Both the position numbers and the translations under genes were made by a program. From positions 8,558,001-8,622,000 of the forward strand of contig CM076264.1 in NCBI GenBank assembly GCA_038380795.1: DNA of 64,000 nucleotides. Direction: 5' to 3'. Under the pieces are notes generated by a model. That model ran no database searches and was not told the DNA's origin. It was given only the letters and a program-made list of their open reading frames with translations. This DNA is from Pyrocephalus nanus (taxonomy: Eukaryota > Chordata > Aves > Passeriformes > Tyrannidae). Shown piece after piece: positions 13,494 through 26,343 of the stretch (positions are counted from its first letter, which is position 1; the number at the start of each line of letters is the position of its first letter).

Positions 13494-16400
13494 TCAGTTA
13501 TGTATTCTTACCTAAACAAATTGTGAAGAATATTCCAAAATCAAAGGCCTGGACGGAATTATCTTCAAACATGATGAAAATTCAGATCAGAAATCAAAGT
13601 AATAATTCAGGACCAACCTTAAGTGTTTCTAATTTGGTTCTATCTTTATGTCCTTTATGAAACGTTTGAGTTACAGGAAAATTCCTATTGAGAAATCATT
13701 CCAAACTTCATGAGTGTTCAACATGATGACTGAATGATCTCACTCTGATTGTCTCTTAATTTAGTTGGGGTAGAAGATTTCAGTGCTGCGAGAGGCAAGA
13801 AACTGAAACAGGAAAGCAGTTGGGAACACGAGTGAAAGAACACAACTGCAGTAATAGAGACCAGCCTGCTGGAGCAGGTACAAGGGGAATTCCTGTGTCA
13901 TTTGGACCATTTTTGCTTAGTTTATTTTAAAAAGACTAGGAAAAAAACGTTCTTATCTTGCTTTTCTGTATGCATAATTCTTCATAGAGCTTGTTATGTT
14001 GTGATAGTTTAGGGCCATACTGAAAAGAACCAGGCAACTTGAAGAAGTATATTAGGGGGTTTTTATGCTGGAAGCTGTGAAATTAATTGGGTTTGGAAAT
14101 GTTTTCTGTATTTTCAGATTTTGTTTGTGAGAAGTGAATATTCCTAGAGAGACTTCTGCATCTTTGGTTTTACTTTCCCTCAAAAAACAGTTATTTTACA
14201 TTCTGTTTGAAAAACCATCTTTTATTTAATAGTGTTCTGGCAATGTTTTTAAGATAATTTACCTAAAGTCTTTGTCACTTAATCACTCTGTTAAAATATC
14301 GTGCAGGCTTCATGAATAGGGACACTCAGAAGATTGCTGAAAGTTCAAAAATGCATTTTCTGCAACAGCAGCTATAATAGAGCTGCACTTGGAGAACATT
14401 TTTCCTCCAGTGTCTTGTGTTTATGCAGCTTTTATGACCTTAAGAAAAGATCTCAAGCTGATCCACAGTGGTAAGATTATTTTCCTCCTCATAAACATGG
14501 TACATAAGACTGACTACTCTGATTTACTGAAATCACTGAAAATGTCTTCAGTTTCTTCATATTGCAGATGAAAGCTGGGCAGCAGGAAAAGCCTTCCCCC
14601 TGTTTTTATCTGTAGACATTAGGGCTTCCTGGAAGATGCCAGACTGAAATGGTTTGGATGTGAAAAGTGACATTTGGTTATTATCCAAACGTAGCAAGCC
14701 ATTATCTAAATTGTTCTTTTTTGGGGTAGAATGAATGCTGGAATCTTAGTAATTTCCTTTCCAAGCCCATTGAAGTGGACTAAGTTTTGGACTAAATACT
14801 GTTGTGAGCAGATTGGAGACCCAGATAAAAGGAATTAAGAAAAGAGGTTGCTCTGGCTGTTCATCTCTGTAATGTGTGTATTTGAAATTTGGAAGTCTGC
14901 TGCTCCAGATTGTCTGCTTTTTTCTCAGGCGCAGTCATTCTTAAGTCCCCTTTTAAGTTGCTCTCCTCAGCAGGTTTTCTCCTGCTTGCTAATTGCCAAC
15001 AGTGAATAATCTACAGAGGTAAATTGATGAGGAAGAAAAGGTTTCCAAATGGAAGTGGCTAAAAGAATTTCAGCTGCGGGGGGGCTGAAAAGAAAGGCCA
15101 AAAGCTTTTGGCATTTTACTTTCTTCATCTTTTTGTTACAGTAGGGAAAAGATCTTTTCCTGCTAATTCTGTTGACAATGATCTGGCACCTTGAGAACTA
15201 TTTCTGCGGAGTCTTGTAGTCCCAGCTCCATAAATAGACAAGAGATCAATAGTTGAATAATAGTTGAAAATAAACATGGTGACTATAGCTTCTAGATTCA
15301 TGTTAAAGATTATGTATTTGAATTTTTTTTTTCCAGCTCTGAATAACAGTCTAGCTTGAGCAGAATTGTACAGTCCCTATTGGTGTGGATCAGCAAGGAC
15401 AAATGTTTTACAGTCTCATTTCTTTTTCCTTCTGACCGTGCTAAATAAAAGTTATCTGTAATATAGAGTGATAGACCTGAAAAGTAATTGTAAACAGGAA
15501 ATCATCTGCTGGGAGAATTTCCAACAGTTTCTGCGTTCTTGACCCTCTCCTAGGCAATACCAATATATCTATTAACTGAAGTCACAGGCCAAATTGATGC
15601 TGCTTTAAATTAAAATAGCATTTGGTTGCACTGGCCTGACAGGTTTACTCTGTGCCACAGCATTAAAACAAAGTATACTAAATTTTAAAGAATTTCACAG
15701 AGGGAAACTGATGAGACAGGTTGTTTTTAGAGAACAGTCCAGGTCATCACATTTTCTGTATTTCCAATGTGTTGTTACATGTATATGGATCAATATTTCT
15801 CTTGAAGCAAGAATATTAACCACACTTACTGAGGAGACTTAGAGCAACACCAGTTTAAACCAGGCTCCTTGTTTAAAATTGTAAGATAGGAGTCCCGAAG
15901 GAACCCTAGGAGAATATGGAATAAATGTAGAAATGTACTGTTCTATTGTAAGCAACACTCATGAAAACATTATCAATTGTTGAGTCAGGTTTCATTGTAT
16001 TTTTAAAATGAATTGAAGAAACAACTGCAGGAATGAATTGAAGTTCAAAATATATGCTTTTCAGCACATAATAAGAAATACTAGGAAGCACACTCTTCTA
16101 GTACCCACTAAGGAAGGTTTTTGATAGTTTTTCAATTAGCATATGAACTCACGAGAAATTCTAGGGACAGAAAGTTGAATCCAGTTTCAGATGAAAAAAA
16201 GATATGTTTATAACATAAGATGTAATTAATTACTGAAAAAACTTTTGGGGATATTTCAGTCGAAGTCTTGAAACTCCTAGAGACGTGTCTCAGCTAAACC
16301 AGACATGATAGATTCTTTGCAAGTTTCACGGGAAGTCAGTTTCTGACATCAGAGCTTTCTGTGCTTGTCTCAGCACAGCTGTGAAACTTCTTCCATACAT

Positions 16401-17890
16401 TGCCCCTGTTCTAGTCTTAAATATTTTTTCATGATGATCACTTCCTTTTTTGCAAGAAAAAAAGCTGAGCTTTTTTAACTCTTTCACTACAATGAGAATG
16501 AAGTCTAGAATATTTTTTTTTTTTCTTTCCTGGGTTCCTTTTAATTTTCCACACACAATTGGAACTGTTTGTGTCATTCAAAATAAGACACTGATGGTAA
16601 GTGTTTTAATACAGGTCTTATCAGCAGTGTGTTTACATTCTGTGTTAAATTCTCCTTTATTTTTCGTATATTCAAAGACTTCATTAGACCTCTGAAAATG
16701 GCAAGTTATGTACTGGTATGCTTATAGTTACTGATGTGCTTATTGTTGATGATTCTTAAATCCTCTTGAAACTCAGACCATCTTGAATCGGAAAAGAGAA
16801 TGCTGGTGGTTTCTCCAAGATCTCAGAGTGAGAATGCCACATTTAATTGCAAATGCAGTATGTGTTCTGTCATTCAAATGTACTAGATTGTTTTAATGCA
16901 AAGTAAGTTTTAATTCTTGTTGATAAAGGTTTCCAAAGGGAAGATGAAGAATAGTCATAGTAAGATGTGAGACACATTCTTTTTATGTGCTCAGAAGTGA
17001 ACTAGAAATAACGCCTAAGTAAGGGAATTATTTATAGAAAGCAGAATTTGAAGAGAAATGCCAAGAGATGTCAAAACTGATTGAAATATGCAGTCTTGAC
17101 AGTCCTGAAATTCATAGTCTGACTGCCTGACAGACAGAATTTGTGCATGATGCTTTGTTTTCTTCAGCCCCTACCTTTGGCTATCAGGGTGGTATAAAGG
17201 GGTAAAGGCAAATAAGAATCTAAGAACAATTTGTTGCCTCTCCTTCCCTCCCTAAGTCTTGCACAATGTGTGCTATTAACCATTCTGATGCAGCTGAAAT
17301 GAAATGGCTCATTCTCTCTCTACTGAAAAAAAAAAAAGCAGTTTAAAATAGATTTCAAAAAGATTAAATTAGACAATTGTCCTACAAAAAGCTGGTTCTT
17401 GATCATGATGCTGAGTAATGATTGCATTCTCATTTTAACACTTTTCGCGACAAACAAAGACATACAGAGAAGAAATACTGGGTAGGAATGATACACAACC
17501 AGCTCTATTCTCCTGTCAGGGTACAGGAGTACTTTGTGTTTGCACTGAAAGCTTTGAAGTTACACTATTATAAAAAATGTATAACAAAGAAAGAACGGGA
17601 TATAGTAGTCTTTTCATTATAGCCACAGATTAATCATAGTTCTGTGACAGTGGCCACATAACTTCAGTGTAACTGAGGCATATTATATAAGAAGCGTTGC
17701 AACACCGCTGAAAATATAAATATTATTATACTGCATTATTAGGTTTTTATCTGCTGCATTATTCTCCTTCCACAAAAAGGCAAACTGTTCCTACAATAGC
17801 TAACTGACCTATTTAAAGTATCTTCAGACATACATCTGAAACCAGATCTCTGATCATCTTACACTGATGTCTGCATAAAGACCAATAAAA

Positions 17891-17920
17891 TTACTTTCTT
17901 TTCTACAAAAAGAAAAGTAA
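17891..17920. other. Stem-loop with one bulge
   Basis: TTACTTTCTTTT (17891-17902) pairs with AAAAGAAAAGTAA (17908-17920) with one bulged A and a 5-base loop. It is a 12-bp A/T-rich stem of pyrimidine/purine type. Low-complexity slippage could produce it. Confidence 0.5.
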
Positions 17921-19713
17921 ATAGGCTTTGCACAATGACATCTTATGTAGCTCCATATAAAGGCTTTGTCAGGTGTAACACTGTTGGGATTCTCTCTTAT
18001 TCAGGACCCATTATAATCCAAATCATTTGGAGCAACTTATATGAAAGTAAGATACATTCCTTGCCCTTGTTGTCCCATAAACTTTAGAGGAAAACTATCT
18101 TAAATAAAAATAGAAATTAGTTTTATTCTACAGTTTTATTTTTATTCTACAGATATATAACTCTCAGAGAGAGACAGAAAAATAAGCCCAGAAATGTATT
18201 AGGAAATATTAATCTGATTTCAGCACTCTACATTTCAAACTGGTATTTTCAAAGAATATCAGTTATCTATTCATAACCACTTCTTAGAGTGGAAAGGTAC
18301 ATTCTTATAATAAAAGCAAATTTAGGAGTAAATATGCAGAAAAGATTTTTGTACTGATTTGGTGCACACAAAAGCAAAACACTTCAATATTTCAATAATA
18401 ATCAGAAATACCTTTCCAGTTTCAAGACCTAAATATGTAATCAATTTTATCTTTCTTTAATTACGTTTCACAGCATAACCTTCTACTGACAGACTACTCA
18501 AGGCTTATGTCAATCAGAATAATAGGTTGCACATGTTATTGATGTAGCCATCACTTCGAGGAACTGAGCTTATGGTTTTATTAGATTGTTTTCAACAGTT
18601 CCTTTTGTACAAGCTAATTCTGCAGATCTAAACAAATATGGATCATGTTCTCTTGAGATGTGTAATCATTTCACCTTCCTTTTAGCCATCTATGATCATC
18701 AATTAAAATCATGGAACATTCAGTCAAATGCATTGTGTTGGATGCATTAAAGATAGAAGGATGTGAGTTAAGAAAGAGCATGTATATGAGACAGGTTTAC
18801 ACTGAGTCATTTTAGCTGATGAGTGATCCCTTAAAGCTTTCCTGTAGAATTTTTGACTCCAAATCACCTGGATTTTGTTTCTTCAATTCGGTTTCAATAC
18901 ATGTCTGTTAATTAAAGAACTCGACCAGGTCCTTCATGGTATGAACTTTTCATGAAATAGCCTTCAGACTTTCCATAAAATAACCTTCTTTTAATTTGAA
19001 TGAAACTGTCTTAGTTAACGTTTGAAAGTCCTTTCTTTAATATTCAAATACTAATTCAGCGCCCAATAAATTAGAAATAGTGAGACTTTGCTTTCAGTAC
19101 ATTTTCTGTCTCCCCTCTGCTTTTAACCTTTCCCAGCTGTGTGCTTCTGAATAGGCATTTCCATTTTTGCATTATGGATTCATGATCCTTACCTCTTCAT
19201 GTGCACACATTTCCATCCTACAGCATTTTTTATTTGCCCACAGCATATTTCTGCTATACAGAGGTGGGCAGTAATATCTAAGGGTTATTACTCAGTAAAT
19301 AAATGTTAATCCTCTGAGGTGGACAGGAGGCTTCCAAATTACATGAGCTGAAGCTGTTGTTTATGTTGAAAGCATGTACTGCAGAACTGGGCTGCTCAGT
19401 GAACTAAACCCCTGGAAAGTATCAGTAGTCCTTCAAGCTCAGTTATGCAAAAGGTCAGATTTATACCTGTATTTTAAGTTAAGAGATGCAAACACCTGAC
19501 TGGCTCTGTTGGGAACCAAAGAGACCAAGAATCCAAAGCAATGACGATTCTCCTTGCCTGATTTTAGCAGTGTTTCTGCCAGAAGTCTCAACTTATCTGT
19601 TTTTTCTCATTTGAAATTTCTGTGGGGTTTTGACAGGTGACAAAAAGGTGAATATTTTAATTTTTTTTTCATGTATTCTATGATTAATTTTTTTTTAATT
19701 TTTTTTTTAATAG

Positions 19714-19835
19714 AATGGAATAACAGTGGAGTTTCTGCCTCCTAACTTTTTAATACCAACTGGTGAATCATCACAGATCTTTCAGTGTTACCTTTAGGGA
19801 AACAGGGAACTACTTTCAAAAATCTCCTGTTATAG
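19714..19835 (+). other. Exon-like segment with consensus splice sites
   Basis: A long T-rich tract ends in AATAG at 19713, which fits a 3' splice site. After 122 bases comes TATAG followed by GTAAGT (19836-19841), which fits a 5' splice-site consensus. One frame is open for the first 27 codons and then hits a stop at 19795-19797, so the segment cannot be a fully coding internal exon. It could be a non-coding RNA exon, a 3'-terminal coding exon or a chance pairing of sites. I recognise no protein similarity. Confidence 0.2.
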
Positions 19836-20316
19836 GTAAGTAATTTGACTTCTCTTACCCATAAATCATTCTTTTTTAGAATATAAAATTAAAGAGTTTT
19901 CTTGACATTTACCTACCCTTACCTAGAAAAAAACAAAACTGAAAGACACTTCTTTTATGTTTGCTCTGCTAAACTTCGCATGTCTTTTCAAAGTTAGATG
20001 TGTACAAGCTTTACCTTAGTTTAAAATAAAAATAAGATAAATAAAATACAAAGCTTTCCTGTGAAGCACTCTGGAACTGAATTTCCTTCTTTGCACTTAG
20101 TCTAAAATGCTGATGAAAAGTCAAGCAGATGACATCTGTCTTATCTGTTGAATGTGAAGCTCTTGACAATTGGAATCTTCTCATGTGATACTCTGTAGGT
20201 TTAGTTTGAACCATACTTTCTGTTAAGTTCAGAAAGACCTGAACTTATTTTACTTCTGAAACACAACAGGAATTATATGTAAATGTTTGAATTGCCTTCC
20301 AGCTTGGCGTTGCAGC

Positions 20317-20344
20317 ATTTTGGTGAAGTCAGTCCCACCAAAAT
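20317..20344. other. Perfect 9-bp stem-loop
   Basis: ATTTTGGTG (20317-20325) and CACCAAAAT (20336-20344) are perfect complements around a 10-base loop. The surrounding sequence vaguely recalls 3' UTR pieces of very old amniote CR1 elements, but too weakly to assign. Confidence 0.55.
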
Positions 20345-23300
20345 TATTGACAAAGCTCTATTGATGTAAAAATACTTTTAAATTTTTACATTGCATTGTT
20401 TTTACTTTACTTACTGTTCCTCCTGTTTTACAGAAGTATTGGTGTTAAAGGAAAGAGATTGACAACAGTCAGAGAATCAGAAACTATCTTGGTTTTCTAC
20501 CTTGTTAGCTTCAGCAGAATAACTACAAATGCTTTGGGAATAGATGCATATTGCTCACAGATTTGCTTAATATGCTTCCATCTTGTAGCTCGTTCTGTTG
20601 TATTTCTGCATAACATTATTTAAATCCACCAAGGTTATTCCATAGGCACCTAATAGTAAAGTTTGCATTCAACCTGCTGCAACATGCCCTATCTCTTATA
20701 AACACCTTATAGTTCAAAAGAGTATCTTATGTTTTGATCCTTGTAAAAGGTTTGGTTGAGGAATAGTAATTGGTTCAGAAGAATGAGAATATACTCTGGC
20801 TACCAGACCTACTGGGAACATATCATATGAAGTTACATTTCTATAAATTTATTCAATCTTAGTTTCTTTATCAAAATTCACTTGCTTTTCCTTATAGTCA
20901 AATACAGGCAGCCTTTCTGATGTTTTAGCTCCCCTATTTAAAAAAGTAAGGTTTTTGAAAATGCCTTTCCATATGGTGTTGCAAGTTTTCTAAATAGGTC
21001 AATTTTCATAGCTATTTTGTTGAAAAGAAATCAAAACTAGTACTGAATTCAGAGAACCAAAATAGGTCTGTGTACTTCACAACTGAGAGGACAGCAAAGA
21101 TCTGTGAAATGTATCAAGGGTAGTAATTGCTATTTAAGTTATTTTGCTTCTTGTTAGTTAGTGGGGTTGTTTCCTACAGCTGTAAAAATTTATGATAACC
21201 AGGCAAGGTAAAAGTTGTGCTGAAAATGTGCTCTTTTCTTTTTCTCTAGTCATTTGATAGGTGTAATACATTCTAAAGAAGAGGCAGGACATTTTGTTTA
21301 TACAGTTATGCTTATTTTAATAACTTGCACTGCTATTTTAGGCCTGTTCAGTACAAAATCAGACTTGTAAAATATAGATTTTTTTTTTTTTTTAAAGCTC
21401 AATAAAGACAAGTTGCATATTGCAGGATCAATGCCTTGCTATAAAGAAAACTAAGAGGGATGAAAAACTGGAGAGCAAGATGGGTGAGCAAAAGTGAGAT
21501 TATCAGGTAGGAACATACTCTTGAACTATTTTAATTACTAAGTGTGTGCTAGTTCATAGAGCATCCAGACAGTGTAAAAATAAAGTGGTTATTCATAGTT
21601 ATTTATTCCTGTCATGCTGCTTTTTCTATTGAACAGAATTTTTAATTAGCTTTGTAGGTTTTGCATGATTTGTAGTGGCCCTACAATGTCCATACAATGC
21701 TGATTTCAAGATATCCAGGTCATTATTTTATACTTTCATCTATCTTTTGACAACATTCAAGATAAAGTTTCCCAGAACATTTTCTCCAGAAATGCTAGCT
21801 TCTAAATTTGAGAGTTTTATGGATCCCAAGCACAGCTGTAACATAAGGACAACCACAAATCTGAAATTCTGCAAGTCACGGTGAGCTTTATCAAGAATAA
21901 AATTGATTTTATGTACCAATCTTTAAGGAATTTTCAGCATAAGCTATTTTATTCTGCTTCAGAGATTTGTAAGGAAATTGTACTTTTCCTACATTTTGTT
22001 AAGAGTGCTGTAAGCACAAATAATACGAAAAGTGAATATGGGGTTGGATTTGAGAGTAAATGAGGTCTGCACAAATTGAGACTGGTGTTTGAAGCTGAGG
22101 TCTGGGGTTAGGTGGAGTGGCAAGTTAGTGCCTTCCTGCTTGCTTCTGTTCTTTGTAGGTAGTCATTAAGCCAAAGGTGAACCACACTAGGTATAGAGTA
22201 AATGAAATTTATTTGATTTTTACTTCAGTAAAGCATGTACATAACATGGTTTTTATTTTTACATAGCATGTCTTGGATTGTGTTTTGATGAGTACTAGAA
22301 AAATATACAAAATAAAAAAATGTGCTGCTAAAGAAATAACTGGATATTCATATTTTTGGAAAGTCGTACTGCACTAGTTCATTTAAATACAACTAAAAGA
22401 CATATTGAAGACAGCAAGAACTGATTGGGTTCTAAGCATATGTAGCTATGTGGGGTATAGTTACAATTCACTACTTAGAGCTGCGTCTTTGACTCACAGC
22501 AAGAAGGCAGTGTAGTTATCTTTTTATACAAAGCTTTAGACTACCTTCACTGGAGTCAAAAAAACTTACACTATTGAGAAACCTTGCAGTTTTCCTAAAG
22601 CACTTACTGTGAAGTTTGGATCTTAAGTTCCTAAATACACTGTATGTGATCAATACCCATATTATATTCCTTTGAGAGATAAATAATTGTATTTTACTGA
22701 GTCTCATTGCCTTTCTGTTATCTTCTGCCATTCTAGTGTACAGCATTGCTACTAGGTGGATTCTGAATTTTCTTTATCTTTCAGGTACTGATAAATCTGA
22801 CAAATTCTTCTTCCCTTTTTTAAATAATAAGTTGTATTTTGAGTAGTCTATGACTTCTCCTATATGTGATGTTTAGCTTTTGTAAGTCTTTCAAAATTGG
22901 GGGATTTTTATGGAAAATGCATTTCTTTTTCCCTATATTTACTTCAACTGAGCATATTTTATTTTGCCAACCAAAAGATGAAAACGGTCCACTTAAAATG
23001 TCAGATATTTGGCTTTATTTTTTGGAGAACTGGTTTGAAACTGCCTTCAGTCTTGCCTGAAAGGAGAACCTCTGAGGCACCCTGATGCAGAAGCCTGAAG
23101 AAAAGGTACATGGATGGTGAATTTCCATTACTCTGTATCCTGGATTGGTCCTTTGGTACTCATGGAAGCATCACACTTTGAACTAGGTGTTGTGATACTG
23201 AGCAGCACTCAGGTTGAATATGAGACTAGAAAACCCAACTGGAGATTTTTGGCCAGGTCTCCCCTTTCAGGACTCAGTGAAGGTCTCATTCAGCACAGCT

Positions 23301-24181
23301 GCAAACACAGGGTTTGCTTACTTGGTGTCTCCCGCTGTCCCTGGCTGTCCCTCAGGCATTGCTGCTCCCAAGGGTGCCTCTGAGCCCTGGTGAGTGCCCA
23401 TCCCTTCAGCTTGGGACTGCCCTGGCATGGTGTGACATGTCTGCCTGGTGAGGGGGTGGGAATAGTGTTGGTCCCACTGGGTGGAACTCCGAGCATTTCA
23501 CCCCTATTTGTGTTGCCTGAAAATTTTAGCTCATTGCAACCCACCCTGTTCTTTCCTGACAAACAGTTCTCCTGATTTCAAATGAACCAGTGATCAAACA
23601 AAAGTGGGTCCTAATTACCTAGATCCCATTTTTTATTTCTGATAGAGTTTAATGGGTATGAAGTGTTACTATTGATTTCCATGGGAACAGGAAAGGGCTC
23701 GTGTTATCCAATGCATACTGAAATCCTATGACAGCTACTGGAAGGCAAAAAGACACACTAACTCTCCTTTAAATTGCAGGATGAAAATTGTGTATTAGAA
23801 CAATTATGCCTCAGGGTGAATGTGTAAGTATAATGATACTGAAACTTGGCTTCTTTTCAAAATATACAAGTCTCTGACAGGTCGGTATTGAAAAGCGAGT
23901 GATTCACATACATAAAAAATAGAAGCAGAGCAAAAATGTCAAGGTGTGACAGAGGGCGAACCTAAATTACTTCCAATAAGAAAAAAAAATATGTTCGTTT
24001 AAAAAGAATAATTGCTGAGTCTCTTTCCAGGAATATATTTATATCATTAAAATATCATTTATGTATTAGACATAATTATAAGTTAGACGGAATAATTTTT
24101 TAAAAGGTGTAAGTATATAAAGAAGCCTCCCAGTCTGCACATTTGCCACGCACAGCAACAGCTTATAGAATGGAGAGTAGG

Positions 24182-24490
24182 AGTTAATGGTCAGTTTTTG
24201 TACTGGAAGAAAATCACCATGGAGTCCCTTGGGGCCGTATTCATCAGTGATCTGAAAAAGAGAATGAGCAGTGAAGTGACACAGTTGGCTAAGTTATTCA
24301 GGATAATGAAGGCAAGGGTAATGACAAAAAAGATGCAGAAGGTGCTCACAGGGACTGGGCGGTAAAATAGCAGACTGAGATCCGTGTTGATATATGTAGC
24401 AGGGTAAATGTAGGAAGAAAAATAATTGCAATTTAACATACACAAGTTTAGGTAGTGAATTAACTGTTACATTGAGAATCTTATTCTTGC
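24182..24490 (+). pseudogene. Ancient CR1 reverse-transcriptase relic, plus strand
   Basis: Conceptual translation of parts of this segment follows the palm region of CR1-type ORF2. The stretch near 24262-24320 reads in the order expected just before and after the family's F-A-D-D catalytic box. Next comes a segment like 'LGDWAIKWQMKFSVDKCKVM' of the family near 24352-24390, then a block like the family's 'gtctaaattagctgttac' near 24450. The bases encoding the catalytic aspartates appear deleted: the sequence passes from the box's leading residues directly to the K-L-F that follows. With frameshifts and a stop this is a dead copy of an older subfamily than the one at 25.1 kb. Similarity may continue weakly to about 24830, which I could not settle by eye. 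Confidence 0.7.
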
Positions 24491-25084
24491 ATATTTTTAT
24501 GAAATTCAGTTTAATTTTCTTCTGTGGTCAAAATCCCCAAGTATTTTTAAGAAAAAGAAAAAAAAAGGAGGAATAAAGCAGCGAGCATTGTGAGCCATTA
24601 CACACACAGCTGCTGTGTCACTTCAGTTTGCACACTGGGTACAGACCCACTCCACCCTCTCAGAACAGCACAGCAAAATGTGATACCACAGGGACAGCAC
24701 AGTAAAACATGGCGAGATAGAGAGGTGACCAGGATATGGAGAAGCTGGGACAGATTTTGGCCAAGTATTGGGGAAAATTCAACCATGAAAAATGGGGCAA
24801 AAGGAGTAGTAATAAAGTATATAAAGCATAAAGTACCTGTACTCCTATGCTTCTCCAGGGACATCTATAACTGACCAGACAAAACCACAGTGGTTCACAG
24901 ACTGTGCCACAGTGCTTGCTGTTTAGTTTATATCTGGATGAAAATGATTCACAAATGTGCAGTACTTTGATTTTCATTGCACTTGGTTTGGGGAAACTGA
25001 AGTAAGTGTGGTATAAACTAGCCTAGAAGGATACACAGCCTGTTTTGGCAGTGAATGCTTCTGAAAATGTCTCTTTAGTATTAC

Positions 25085-26343
25085 ATTTAAAAGATTATTC
25101 TGGGTAGCATTGAAAAACACCTGGAGGACAATGCAGTCATTGATCATAGCCAGCATGGCTTCATGAGGGGGAAGTCCTGCTTGTTGAACCTGATTTCCTT
25201 CTATGGCAGGGTGACGCACCTAGTTGATCCAGAAAAGCAAGCTGATAATATTTTTGGACTTCAGTAAAGCTTTTGATACTGTCTCTCACAGGATCTTTCT
25301 GGAAAAAATTTCCAGCACACAGCTAGATAAACATGTTATGTATGGGTGAACAACTGTCTCACAGCTGGGCACAAAGAGTTACAGGGAAGGGAATACATCA
25401 GGATGGATGTATTCCATGAGTCTGGTCACTAGTGGGGTTCCACAGGGCTCCATCCTTGGCCCAGTTCTTTTCAACATCTTCATTAACGACTTGATGCAGG
25501 ACTCAAAGGAACACTGAGTTGGATGATGACACTGAATTGGGAGAAGCTGTTGACTCCCTTAAGGGCAGAGAAGTCCCACAAGAGAGACGTCAACAAATGA
25601 GAGAGATGTGCAATCACCAACTGTGAGAATTTTAATAAGGGGAAATGCTGCATTCTGCACCTGGGATTGGGCAACCCTGGACGTTCATACAGACTGGGGA
25701 ATGAGATATTGGAAAGAAGTGCTGTGGAAGGTGACTTGGGGATCGAGGTCGATGGCAAGTTGAATGTGAATCAGCAGTGCCCTGGCAGCCAGGAGGGCCA
25801 ACCGTGTCCTGGGGGGCATCGCCAGCTGGTTGAGGGAGGGAATTGTGCCACTCTGCTGTGCACTGGGGCAGCCTCACCTTGAATATTGTGGCAGTTTTTG
25901 GCACCACAAAATAAGAAAGATATTAAGATATTACAGAGCATCCAAAGGAGGACCACGAGCTATATGAGGACGGGCTGGGGTCACTTGGTCTGTTCAGCCT
26001 GGAGGAGACTGAGGGGAGACTCATTGCGGTCTACAACTCCTTCACAAAGGGAAGTGGAGAGGCAGGCACTGATCCCTTCACTCTCATGGTAAGTGACAGG
26101 ACCCAAAGGAACAATATGATGTTATTTTGGGTAGGTTTTCATTACATATTAGAAAAAGGTTCTTCCCCCAGAGGTCTGGGCACTGGAACAGACTCCCCAG
26201 GGAAGTGGTCACAGCACCAAACCTGTCTGAGTTCAAGAAGTGTTTGGGCAATGCTCTCAGGCACATGGTGTGACTCTTGGGGTGTCCTGGCAGAACCAGT
26301 GATTCTGATGGGTCCCTTCCAACTCAGCATATTCTGTGATACT
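25085..26343 (+). mobile_element. CR1 LINE copy with ORF2 RT relic and 3' end
   Basis: A 5'-truncated CR1 element of about 1.26 kb. It begins inside the reverse-transcriptase domain (the 'HGFMRGKSCLLNL' block near 25156). RT motif A is visible as LDFSKAFDTVSH near 25256-25291, one frame away from the preceding block because of a frameshift near 25236. The FADD-box region survives as a degenerate DDDTELG near 25522. Further on are the segment around 'cctgggattgggcaaccctg' (25660), 'ctgttcagcctggaggagac' (25990) and 'ggcactggaacagactcccc' (26178). The terminus is 'gggtcccttccaactcagca' followed by the characteristic ATTCTGTGAT-type end at 26331-26341. CR1 moves by target-primed reverse transcription; this copy has stops and frameshifts and cannot act. 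Several small open frames here are fragments of it. Confidence 0.95.

Larger units (their letters stand above)
13494..24180. other. Long non-coding stretch, no gene seen
   Basis: A+T-rich DNA with short chance open frames only. It contains many small T and A runs, an exon-like segment with good splice signals at 19714-19835, a one-bulge hairpin at 17891-17920 and a perfect 9-bp hairpin at 20317-20344. The segment 23.1-23.6 kb is clearly GC-richer than its surroundings and holds several overlapping open frames (such as 23114-23383 plus and 23290-23562 minus). None looks like a protein; the composition suggests an unidentified old repeat or a conserved element. Confidence 0.5.
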
